Shown: positions 1 to 8,209 of the stretch, in pieces
How the letters are laid out: every line of letters begins with the position of its first letter
Position numbering within the stretch: position 1 is the stretch's first letter
NCBI RefSeq assembly: GCF_000160575.1
Contig: NZ_GG697129.1
Coordinates: forward strand, 188,960 to 230,571
Length of the DNA: 41,612 bases
Direction: 5' to 3'
Source of the DNA: Weissella paramesenteroides ATCC 33313
GTDB taxonomy: Bacteria; Bacillota; Bacilli; Lactobacillales; Lactobacillaceae
The notes under the pieces: model-generated
Seen by the model: the letters and a program-made list of their open reading frames with translations, nothing else
Database searches by the model: none
Told to the model about the DNA's origin: nothing
Program-made: the position numbers and the translations under genes

Positions 1-81
1 TATCACAATCCTTTGGAGTTTTTTTAAAATTATTAGTAAATAAAAACTTCAGTTCATTTATGCTTACATCATGAAATATTT

Positions 82-420
82 TTATCTAGATAATGTTTTT
101 TCTATTTCTTGCTTGTCTAGGTCACTAACATATTTTTCTGAGCTGAACAGAGCTTGTAATTCGTTTTTATACTGTAATCGCGCCCTTGCAGCTGCAAAAC
201 CATTGAGTTGTTGCACTCTTTGGTACTTCGTAACATTTTCAACTACTTTCTTATGAGTACGATTTTGTAAAATATTATCAATTTCATTCTGGATAATCAC
301 ATTATCAGTAGATTTCCGAATAAGTTTTAAATCAGTATCTGAAATCGTATTATCTTTTATTGCTTTACTCAACCCATATTCTTGTAATAACATAAATCGC
401 AACTTTTCGTCTAACGTCAT
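82..420 (-). CDS. Hypothetical protein, 112 aa
   Basis: I do not recognise this protein. The ATG at 420 is preferred because an AGGAG ribosome-binding sequence lies about 7 bases upstream. The reading frame stays open to 528, but that extension would run through a nested inverted repeat and encodes a low-complexity hydrophobic stretch, so it is probably leader. The predicted protein is highly charged and mostly helical, with no membrane segment or cysteine motif. Its middle is rich in Asn, Asp and Ile and its C-terminal half in Arg, Lys, Gln and Glu (for example GFAAARARLQYKNELQ). It stands alone, with its own leader, downstream of a small membrane protein gene and the dpt operon. Size and charge would suit a small regulator or plasmid/phage accessory protein, but nothing in the sequence proves this. 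Confidence 0.55.
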   Translation of the reverse strand: MTLDEKLRFMLLQEYGLSKAIKDNTISDTDLKLIRKSTDNVIIQNEIDNILQNRTHKKVVENVTKYQRVQQLNGFAAARARLQYKNELQALFSSEKYVSDLDKQEIEKTLSR

Positions 421-436
421 AAAACGCTCCTGTTTA

Positions 437-506
437 ACGTCACTTGGACTTAATTTTGACAAATTAAAAACCGTGCTCAAATATACGAACACGGTTAAAG
501 TGACGT
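437..506. repeat. Nested pair of inverted repeats in the leader of the 82-420 gene
   Basis: An outer perfect 9-bp inverted repeat (ACGTCACTT at 437-445, AAGTGACGT at 498-506) encloses an inner perfect 7-bp repeat (AACCGTG at 469-475, CACGGTT at 490-496). On the minus strand the inner hairpin is followed by TTTTTAA, so in RNA it could act as a weak terminator upstream of the 82-420 gene. Alternatively the repeats are operator sites. Both arms of both repeats are exact. Confidence 0.6.
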
Positions 507-705
507 ATATCCGTTTACAGTGAAGCACCTTACCATTGGGCAGGTTGCTACTAGGTCATTGTGTGTAACCACTCGCTAGTTCTTGATATAGCTCAGAATT
601 AAATTGTTATTTTCATTATATTAACGATTAGCTAATTTATCAAGAAAAAAGTAAAGTCCTTATGTTCGTTTATTGGAACTTTAAATATGGCTTTATATTC
701 CTTGA
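507..705. other. Intergenic DNA, no gene recognised
   Basis: No convincing reading frame was found here. The stretch 521-600 is noticeably more GC-rich than its surroundings and contains partly complementary segments (GGTT at 542-545 and AACC at 568-571). It could encode a small RNA or be a remnant of a replication or mobile element, but there is no recognisable family signature. Confidence 0.3.
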
Positions 706-774
706 TTAGTCATCTTTAGTATCATCATGAGAAATCATATCTGCAGATATGAAAGATTCAATATCATCTTTCAT
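706..774 (-). CDS. Possible 22-aa acidic peptide ORF
   Basis: A short frame from ATG 774 encodes an acidic peptide (MKDDIESFISADMISHDDTK...) ending at TAA 706. It lies just after the stop of the membrane protein gene 796-1053 and resembles that protein's own tail (DDDIKTYIAA against DDIESFISAD). No strong ribosome-binding site precedes it. It is more likely a duplicated or frame-broken remnant of the upstream C-terminus than a real gene. Confidence 0.2.
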   Translation of the reverse strand: MKDDIESFISADMISHDDTKDD

Positions 775-795
775 TCTTTCATCATGTGTTACTAT

Positions 796-1053
796 TTACG
801 CAGCTATGTATGTTTTAATATCATCATCGTTATCACTTGTATTGGACATATTTTCTTCCACAACCTTATGAGCTAATTTTATAAGAATATATCCCAAAAA
901 TAAACAGTGAAGAATATCATTCGCATGGTTAAAGGAAAAAGACCATGTAAAAACATCTTCAACTAATTCCCACAAACCAAGCCCTATTAATATATAACCA
1001 GTTATTAGAAATATGGGAAGAAAGTCATCTAAAAAATTGTATATTCCCTTCAT
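796..1053 (-). CDS. Small two-segment membrane protein, unknown function
   Basis: This 85-residue protein is not recognised. An AAGGAGA ribosome-binding sequence sits about 5 bases before ATG 1053, supporting the start. Two hydrophobic stretches are visible, roughly residues 11-35 (containing PIFLITGYILIGLGLW) and 47-62 (containing LHCLFLGYILIKLA), joined by a short loop. An acidic, Asn/Asp-rich tail of about 18 residues is probably cytoplasmic. The gene is between the dpt operon (same strand, 530 bases upstream) and the 82-420 gene. Small membrane proteins often accompany defence islands, but no functional link can be shown from the sequence. Confidence 0.6.
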   Translation of the reverse strand: MKGIYNFLDDFLPIFLITGYILIGLGLWELVEDVFTWSFSFNHANDILHCLFLGYILIKLAHKVVEENMSNTSDNDDDIKTYIAA

Positions 1054-1452
1054 ATGGTCTCCTTATTTGATTATATGTAATTACTTAATTTCCCGCGTTA
1101 TAATGTTATAATCGATTAAATTATAACTCCCTTCTTCCTAAATTACACACATTACTGCTTTACTAGTCTGTCACCAATAACGCTTCAAATAATTTTTTTG
1201 AACTGAATTAAAAAAATTTGAATAAAATTTAGTCAATGAATAGGTCATAAAAATTTCCGAAATTTACTTATTGCTTTAATAAGAAATATAGTTATTGATG
1301 ATAGATCTCAACTTGCCATGTCTTTTATAGTCATCATAAAATGTCATAAGGGCATGCGGATAATTTTCATCAAAAATATTAAACTTGGTTTTTCTTAATT
1401 ACATTTTATTCTTAGCTTTGGTTATAAATTAATATTGATGTAAAGATGAAAC
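1054..1452. other. AT-rich intergenic DNA with promoter-like boxes
   Basis: No gene is seen. The 8-bp inverted repeat GTTATAAT (1097-1104) / ATTATAAC (1120-1127) provides several TATAAT-like hexamers on both strands, about 50-70 bases before the membrane protein gene. They could be its promoter, although no good -35 box could be paired with them. The rest (1128-1452) is featureless AT-rich sequence. Confidence 0.35.
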
Positions 1453-1504
1453 GTAAAAAGCCCATGTGTATGACATAAAAATCAAACTCATAGGCTACTT
1501 TTAC
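1453..1504 (-). terminator. Probable terminator of the dpt operon
   Basis: Imperfect inverted repeat: GTAAAAAGCCCATG (1453-1466) pairs with CATAGGCTACTTTTAC (1489-1504) apart from a small bulge and one mismatch. Read on the minus strand the stem ends in GGGCTTTTTAC, giving a short U-run. It lies about 80 bases after the dptH stop. The stem is long but imperfect, so efficiency is uncertain. Confidence 0.45.
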
Positions 1505-1585
1505 TCAGAATATATTTATTTATCTGTTTTACTATTGTTCACTTTATTTTATACAAAAACATTTAATAAATATATCTAATTAATC

Positions 1586-4500
1586 TTAATCGGATCTATC
1601 TTCAAATGAAGTAATACTAATTGGTTGAAACTGTATATTTGATAACTTCCCATTTTCTAATAAATTCGGTCCAACATCAATTGCCTCACCCTTTTTTAAT
1701 CCTTTAAGAAGCGATTCAACTTCAGCACGTTGCTTATCATCAGATGTTAAGCTTCTGGCTAAGTTGTGTACTTGAACCTCAGGAGGTAGAAAATGGATTG
1801 ACTCTGCTGGGTTATATATTGCTTTTTGCCCATCACCCTTAATTGAATCAATCTGTTGTGTAGCAAAAATTCCTGACCATCCAAATTTACGTCCCTCTTG
1901 TAGTATTTTAACAGTAGGTGCATTTGATCCGAAATTTAAGTTTTGCACTTCATCTAGTACAATTGGAATTGGCCTATTCTTAGCATTTTCTCCTCTACTT
2001 TGGGAATAACCCCACAAATCCCACAGCATAAATTCAATAAGAATTTTTTGTATATTGGGCTGAAATCCTTTTAGTTGAAAAATGTGTATAGTACCTGTGT
2101 TTGATAGCATACTATCCCAGCTAAATTGGTCTTTATATGAAAAAGGATCACGATCTAGCAAAGATGATATTCGACCAATAAGTTTATCATGTGGTGTATC
2201 ATCGTCTACCAATCTTCCCTTTAATTTAGTAAATGTCAATCTGTCCCCAAAAGTTTGATAGCCTTCTTTAAGAGCCACAGCTAACTCATTTTTTTGTTGT
2301 GGACCCAAATTAAATACAAAATCAATTACCTGTGTAACCCTATCAACCATATCTTGAGTGTCTTCTGGAAACTTCAAACCACCTCCAAAATCAATTTCTC
2401 TTAGTTTAAATGGATTTATTGGTAATTTTTCTTTAAAAATAATTTTTTGATCAATCTTACTGCCAAGTGATTTCAATAACATTGGTTCCAATTGATTTGG
2501 TAAAAATCCATCAGTATAATCTACAACGATAGCATCAATATTTTTTACTGATAAACTATGCAATAATGTCTGTATAAAATATGTCTTTCCTTGTCCAGAT
2601 TTACCAGTTATTAATAAATGTCTGTTGGCCAATTCTCGATGGCCATATTCCCAATAAAATTGTTGGTTTGTAGTTGTTCCCTTCCCAAGTAAAAGACGAA
2701 CATTTTCAAAATTATTCTTGTGTTGAACTTCATTATTATCAAAATATTGTTCATTTATTGAAATCGAATCTGATACAGATGGCACAGATTCAATACTCTT
2801 TTCTATTTTATGAATATCATTTGTTTTTTTAGGAATTCTATTAAACATGTTTGATAATAATTTAGATTTTGGAAAATCAAATTTATCTGTCTGTATCCAG
2901 TCAGTTAATTGTCCAATATTTCCATCAACAAAATGATAAGCATCTTCCTCTGGAACTTTTATCAAGGTTATATCTCTGCTATCATCAATCATAATACTTC
3001 GATTTGTTATATGACTAGTAAATTCAAATATAAATCCTTTGTGATAAAATTTTTGTATATCAAATGACACAGTATATTGTCCCATAGATAACTCATCTAA
3101 TATTTTATCCATAGAATTCCTGAAAACTGTAGGTATAGCAATCAGTTCACTACCAATAAGCTTTTGCATATTAGTTACTAAAATCGACTTAAAGAAATTT
3201 CTATAGAACATCCGTGAAAAGTAATCATCATTTTGATCTGATAAATATTCTTCAAGAATTTTAGCAGTGTGCTTTAATTGACCGATAGCTTTATCTGTAA
3301 CTTTATTATCATTATTACCAACTTTGACCTCTACCGGTACAAAGTGTAACTTCAATTCTCCATCAAATTTATCAATTCCAATAAACAATAAATCATCACT
3401 AGTAACACCTTTTTGAGACAGATTTTTAGAACTAAACATTCCTTCGGATTGTTTTAATCCAACCATCGTTGAAACACGTAAAATTTCTTCTAACGATATT
3501 GGAATCCAAAGAATATCCGGTGCATACAAAATTCCCATTGTTTCCTTAAACGCAGAAATTAAACTTAATTTTTCCCTAATTACTGTTGTATTATGTGATT
3601 TCCAACCTTCAGACGCCAACCTTAGTAGCCATTCTCCATTCAAAACATTAAATGACTTAATAATATTTTCTGTATCAACATCATTTATATCAGCCACATT
3701 CTTAATCAACTTATTTTCTAACACAGTTTTATACTGTTCAATATTAGCGGTTACCGTAATAGCTTCGTACTGTGAATTTGTATTTTGATCCATATAATGA
3801 ATAACAAAAAAATTATTTTCTTCACTAGAAGAGAAAAAATAATTCAAATCTACATCTGGATTTAAAATTGTTACCCAATCACTATTATTCAAAAATTGCG
3901 GAATTGTATTATGATCTAATCTACGAACATTATTCGTTAACATTTTATTTTTCAGATAATCATTTATATCATCATTTGCTGCTAGTATAAAACTATTCCA
4001 TTGGATTGCAAAATCAATCAATTCATTATTACCAGCATTACCACTTTCACCAACACCAAAACCACTTGTAAAAAAATCATCACTATCAGCTGTAAATTGT
4101 AACGAGTTAACCAGACCATCAAGTGCATAATTTTTAGGAAGACTCATTATTGATTTTTGTGCTGAATTATTAGATTGCGTAAATTGATAAAATGTTACAT
4201 GATAATATACATCTGAATTAATTTCAGTATAAATATTAATTTCTTCATGCAACATATTTAAAATTTCATAATCCTCAAATTCAATATTAGAATTTTTTCT
4301 ATATTCATTAACCAGCAAGTCATTTAAATGATCTAAACTAGTCACCTCATAAAACTGTTTAAATAATGAATTAATTGTAATACCAATATCTTTAAAATAT
4401 ATGTTTACTCCCGTCATTTTAGTAATATCAGAATTAGGAGTAATTTTATTTAGCATAAAATGAATGATAGCATCAAATAGATTTCGTTCATCCACAATAT

Positions 4501-6829
4501 TAATAACAGCGACGTTCAAAGACAATTGATCATTTATACCAAACAAAAACTCATATTGCTGTTCATAATTTAGTAATCTCTGTTGTATAACTTTAGAAGT
4601 CATATCTGTCAGCATTCGTTTCTTTTGTTCTTGATAATTTAACCATCCTGGTCTTTCTGAAGAATAGTGTGCCTGTAGCAGGTGCCCATCACGTTTAATA
4701 TACGGTACCAAATTTTCGGCATTGAGATGTTTCAACATAAATTTTGAAGGAACTTGTGATTTTTCGAGTGTTTTTGCAAGCTGAACTTGATATTGCAATA
4801 ACATAGGGTTTAATGGTGAAACATCAATCTGACCATTCTCTAATTCAACAATCCCAATATTTCTAATGTTTTTCAATTCAATATCAGAAATTTTTTGTTC
4901 ATCAACTAAACTATGGAATGCCTTTTTAATTGTTTCCAAAACTTCGTTCACTATTAAAATATATTCATCACTTAAAATAGCTAAACTTGGTAAAGTTTTT
5001 TGATTTTGGTAATATTCAAATAATCTATTATATGCATTTTCAACCTCTTTGGGTATATGTAACTCAATTGCATCATATTTATCAACGTCTAACTTACCAT
5101 AAACTGACTTCTTTAAAATCATCTCTTGTTCAAGATTAAGATAAGTCTGGTAAGTATTCATAACGTTTCTGATTACACTACCAAATAAAATTTTCCCATC
5201 ACTATAAATCAATTCTTCTTCAGAATTTAATCGCTCATATTCAATATCAATTGGTTTGGCTGGAACGGGTTTGTCCATTCCTCGGAAAATTATTGGAAGT
5301 TTATCATTACCAATTCTAACAGGAATAATTGGATCAACATCATCTTCCAGTACCAAATTATCTAAATTCAGAATACAATTTTCGAGATTTCTATTTTCTA
5401 AATCAGCTAATTGGGTTACATCTAATATCTCATTACTATAGTATCCCAATTGTTTCTCAGGATTATCTGTAGATATTCCCAGTCCATATTGACTTTTTTC
5501 CCCATTATGCTGTTTAAAAACTAATATTTCAAAATCAGGCTTGAGTTTTTTTATTTTGTTTAATTCAAAGGGCAGAATCATAAATTTAAGTTTAAAAGTT
5601 AATGATGGAATATTCTTATGACGATATGTTATGAGTCCTCCATATGTTTTAGTGTCATCAAAATGGTTTAAAAAAATTCTAATTTTTTTACCTGAAGTTT
5701 CAACCTTAAAATCATCGGTCGTTATCCTTTTTTCACCTAAACCACTAAAGACATACGTATTTGTTTCAACTATTCCGGATTTTTGGACATTATTATCAAA
5801 ATAAAAATCAAAAGCAAACGTATGACTAGATATTTGACTCTGAGGACGACCTACTGAAGAAAATAATATATTCATCTTGCGTCGTTGTGTTGCAGATTCT
5901 CCACTTTTTCTAATCCATTTATCTGTTATATCGTTTGCAAAGTTGTCATAATCCAATTCTAATTTGACTTTTTTATTTTTTTCAAATGCATCAGAAGCAC
6001 TTAATACTTCTTTGAAAGGGACATTTCTCCATTCATCAGCTGTAGATAATGTATTTATTAAAGAATTATCAGCAATTAGAAAATTTCCTAAACGGTCAGG
6101 TGTATCAATCGCCTCCTGCGCTTTAGAAATCTTACTAAATAATTCTTTATTTTGGTTAATTCGTGTCTTTATGATATCGGAATTATCTGTATTATAACTA
6201 AATGAACCTAATTGAGAATCTTCAAACAAGTGCATGTCAGAATACTGATTTGAACTTATCTTAACATCTTCTATGATAGAAAAAATAGTGTCAAAATCTT
6301 TCAAGGCCGTTGTATTAACACCTTGATCCATATTCTTCAAAAAATCTTTTATTATTTGCTTTTCAAAAATTTGTAAATTTGACTTTTGTACTTCCTTGTT
6401 AATATCTTTTTTTATTTCGTTAATATCAAAAGGACCATTTTTCTGTCCAACATCATAAGCTCCTCCAAGAATTGAATCTAAAGGATCTGTAACAATGAAA
6501 AATATAGCTGTATTTTTAAATTCCCCTAATTGTGCACTAATACGGTTACGTAAAGTGACCAAAAAATCATTAGTCACCTCAGATGAAGCACTAATAATTA
6601 ATAGCTTTACATCTTCAATTTTAAGTGCATGCGTAGAGAATTTTAGTGTAGGAGAATTAAATTCAAAACCATCACTTATTTCATCCGGCTTGAACGCATT
6701 ATATAAATTATCCACTTCAACTTGATCATCAAGTAGTGTAAAAAAACGATCACCTGATTGTATATTATTATTAGATTTAACCCATTTATTAAATCTTGTT
6801 ATTAAAAAATTATAGTATTGATTTAACAT
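1586..6829 (-). CDS. dptH: DNA phosphorothioation-dependent restriction protein DptH (DndH)
   Basis: This very large protein (1747 aa) matches the size and architecture of DptH/DndH, the largest subunit of the DndFGH restriction complex that damages DNA lacking phosphorothioate marks. The C-terminal ~350 residues form a HerA/FtsK-like ATPase: Walker A GKSGQGKT at residues 1409-1416, then a hydrophobic Walker B strand IPIVLDEVQN and the downstream GIFATQQ sensor-like segment. Before it, around residues 1155-1170, is GID...VPVEVKVG, with E1167-V-K1169 resembling a PD-(D/E)xK nuclease core. The first ~1100 residues have no motif I recognise. ATG 6829 is preferred (GGGG about 8 bases upstream); GTG 6844 and ATG 6838 are in frame. 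The start lies inside the end of dptG, which indicates translational coupling. Composition is strongly AT-rich. Assignment rests on architecture and operon, not alignment. Confidence 0.85.
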   Translation of the reverse strand: MLNQYYNFLITRFNKWVKSNNNIQSGDRFFTLLDDQVEVDNLYNAFKPDEISDGFEFNSPTLKFSTHALKIEDVKLLIISASSEVTNDFLVTLRNRISAQLGEFKNTAIFFIVTDPLDSILGGAYDVGQKNGPFDINEIKKDINKEVQKSNLQIFEKQIIKDFLKNMDQGVNTTALKDFDTIFSIIEDVKISSNQYSDMHLFEDSQLGSFSYNTDNSDIIKTRINQNKELFSKISKAQEAIDTPDRLGNFLIADNSLINTLSTADEWRNVPFKEVLSASDAFEKNKKVKLELDYDNFANDITDKWIRKSGESATQRRKMNILFSSVGRPQSQISSHTFAFDFYFDNNVQKSGIVETNTYVFSGLGEKRITTDDFKVETSGKKIRIFLNHFDDTKTYGGLITYRHKNIPSLTFKLKFMILPFELNKIKKLKPDFEILVFKQHNGEKSQYGLGISTDNPEKQLGYYSNEILDVTQLADLENRNLENCILNLDNLVLEDDVDPIIPVRIGNDKLPIIFRGMDKPVPAKPIDIEYERLNSEEELIYSDGKILFGSVIRNVMNTYQTYLNLEQEMILKKSVYGKLDVDKYDAIELHIPKEVENAYNRLFEYYQNQKTLPSLAILSDEYILIVNEVLETIKKAFHSLVDEQKISDIELKNIRNIGIVELENGQIDVSPLNPMLLQYQVQLAKTLEKSQVPSKFMLKHLNAENLVPYIKRDGHLLQAHYSSERPGWLNYQEQKKRMLTDMTSKVIQQRLLNYEQQYEFLFGINDQLSLNVAVINIVDERNLFDAIIHFMLNKITPNSDITKMTGVNIYFKDIGITINSLFKQFYEVTSLDHLNDLLVNEYRKNSNIEFEDYEILNMLHEEINIYTEINSDVYYHVTFYQFTQSNNSAQKSIMSLPKNYALDGLVNSLQFTADSDDFFTSGFGVGESGNAGNNELIDFAIQWNSFILAANDDINDYLKNKMLTNNVRRLDHNTIPQFLNNSDWVTILNPDVDLNYFFSSSEENNFFVIHYMDQNTNSQYEAITVTANIEQYKTVLENKLIKNVADINDVDTENIIKSFNVLNGEWLLRLASEGWKSHNTTVIREKLSLISAFKETMGILYAPDILWIPISLEEILRVSTMVGLKQSEGMFSSKNLSQKGVTSDDLLFIGIDKFDGELKLHFVPVEVKVGNNDNKVTDKAIGQLKHTAKILEEYLSDQNDDYFSRMFYRNFFKSILVTNMQKLIGSELIAIPTVFRNSMDKILDELSMGQYTVSFDIQKFYHKGFIFEFTSHITNRSIMIDDSRDITLIKVPEEDAYHFVDGNIGQLTDWIQTDKFDFPKSKLLSNMFNRIPKKTNDIHKIEKSIESVPSVSDSISINEQYFDNNEVQHKNNFENVRLLLGKGTTTNQQFYWEYGHRELANRHLLITGKSGQGKTYFIQTLLHSLSVKNIDAIVVDYTDGFLPNQLEPMLLKSLGSKIDQKIIFKEKLPINPFKLREIDFGGGLKFPEDTQDMVDRVTQVIDFVFNLGPQQKNELAVALKEGYQTFGDRLTFTKLKGRLVDDDTPHDKLIGRISSLLDRDPFSYKDQFSWDSMLSNTGTIHIFQLKGFQPNIQKILIEFMLWDLWGYSQSRGENAKNRPIPIVLDEVQNLNFGSNAPTVKILQEGRKFGWSGIFATQQIDSIKGDGQKAIYNPAESIHFLPPEVQVHNLARSLTSDDKQRAEVESLLKGLKKGEAIDVGPNLLENGKLSNIQFQPISITSFEDRSD

Positions 6830-8201
6830 ACTGTGCATCCCCACTATCGCTCATCTTTTCCAATAGATTTACTTCTTCATAAAATTTAACAATTTCATTT
6901 TTACTAGTTTTATCAAAAAATAAGCCATGATGTTCAAATCCTTCAAAAACACGTCTAAGTAACAAATGTTCATTATTACCTACTACAATTGCTGTAAATA
7001 ATAAAATGATTTCTTGTGATGCATTTAATACGTTTCCCAAACTCCCTCTGGATTTTAAATAGTTCAACTGTTTTATTTCATCATATGACTTACGATATCT
7101 TTTTTGAGTTTCAAGCGATTCATCCATCTTTAACCACTCTTTTAATTCATTAATTTCTTTAACCAATTCATTTTGAATATCAGTTTCAACGGAAATGTTG
7201 TTTTTTATATAATCATGGCTAATTGTTTGCGAATATATGCCTTTAAAACTTTGTAAATTTTGTAACAAAGTAAGCAATTCTTTGCTATCCAATGATAGCA
7301 ATTCAGCAAGCTTTTTTTCACTTGAGTAGGTTTCGGGATTATTAATAATAAAATTTCCCGATAAAACATTCAAGTAATGCATAATATCAATATCAACCAA
7401 AATATCTGCTGATAATTCTTTTACTTCATGATAGCCATCAGTTACCGCATATCTCGAACGCGATACTTGTTCTTTTTCGTACGCAAAGTAGTAACGCTTA
7501 TTATTTTCATTTCTATCTAAAATAGAACTTCCTGTATATACAATATAAATTAAGTAATAGAAACTAAATAGCTTATTAATATTTAAAGATATAAAATCAA
7601 AATTTCCGCTCTCCATGAGTATATGAAAATCCTCAGTAAATAATGATTTATAATAATTTGCATTTATTAGTGTAAATTTTTCTTTATTTGTATCTTGAAT
7701 TTCTAAAGCCGGCAAAGAATCTTTCAATACTTGCGAGTATAAGTTATTCGCATTTTGACCAGATAGGTAATTTAACCAATCTTTGTTATTCTCTAAGTCT
7801 AGTAATTGGACAAGTAGATTAGCAACTTGAATTTTCCCTTTTTTATCTTTAGAATCCGAAATAGATATATAGGGTATTAATTGTGATCGCTTTGTATTTT
7901 TAAATGCAGTTTGAAAAATCTCAAGTAGCTGATTATCGCTTATATTATCAGGAACCTCTACTGTTTTACGTAAGTTTTCAATAAATTTTTGATTTAAATC
8001 TGATAATTCAGGCTTATTCCCTTTAGATATTCTCGCAATAATACCTGTAACCTCTAAAAATTCCTCTTCGAATTTATATCTTTCTGGTTCTCGTGTAAAA
8101 AAAGGTAATAAAGTATATCCAAATTTATGCATATATTTTATATATTGTTTTTCCGGATTTAGTTTCAAAAAATCAATTAAGTCTTTAACTGCGCTATTCA
8201 T
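6810..8201 (-). CDS. dptG: DNA phosphorothioation-dependent restriction protein DptG (DndG)
   Basis: The 463-residue product occupies the middle position of the dptFGH operon and has the size expected for DptG, a required partner of DptF and DptH without an assigned activity. No ATP-binding or catalytic motif is visible. The protein is mainly helical and charged. A probable coiled-coil lies near residues 330-375 (containing NELVKEINELKEWLK). A hydrophobic patch near residues 210-225 (SFYYLIYIVYTGSS) is too polar to be a clear membrane span. The ATG at 8201 follows the dptF stop by 8 bases, and its ribosome-binding sequence (AGGAG) lies in the last codons of dptF at longer than usual spacing. 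The 3' end overlaps the dptH start. Identification depends largely on its two neighbours. Confidence 0.8.
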   Translation of the reverse strand: MNSAVKDLIDFLKLNPEKQYIKYMHKFGYTLLPFFTREPERYKFEEEFLEVTGIIARISKGNKPELSDLNQKFIENLRKTVEVPDNISDNQLLEIFQTAFKNTKRSQLIPYISISDSKDKKGKIQVANLLVQLLDLENNKDWLNYLSGQNANNLYSQVLKDSLPALEIQDTNKEKFTLINANYYKSLFTEDFHILMESGNFDFISLNINKLFSFYYLIYIVYTGSSILDRNENNKRYYFAYEKEQVSRSRYAVTDGYHEVKELSADILVDIDIMHYLNVLSGNFIINNPETYSSEKKLAELLSLDSKELLTLLQNLQSFKGIYSQTISHDYIKNNISVETDIQNELVKEINELKEWLKMDESLETQKRYRKSYDEIKQLNYLKSRGSLGNVLNASQEIILLFTAIVVGNNEHLLLRRVFEGFEHHGLFFDKTSKNEIVKFYEEVNLLEKMSDSGDAQYVKSIL

Positions 8202-8209
8202 AGTTAGTA

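Noticed and set aside
576-600. TTCTTGATA resembling the nick site of pC194-type rolling-circle plasmids
   Set aside because: Only nine bases match, no rep gene is nearby and the sequence lacks the full conserved nick region.
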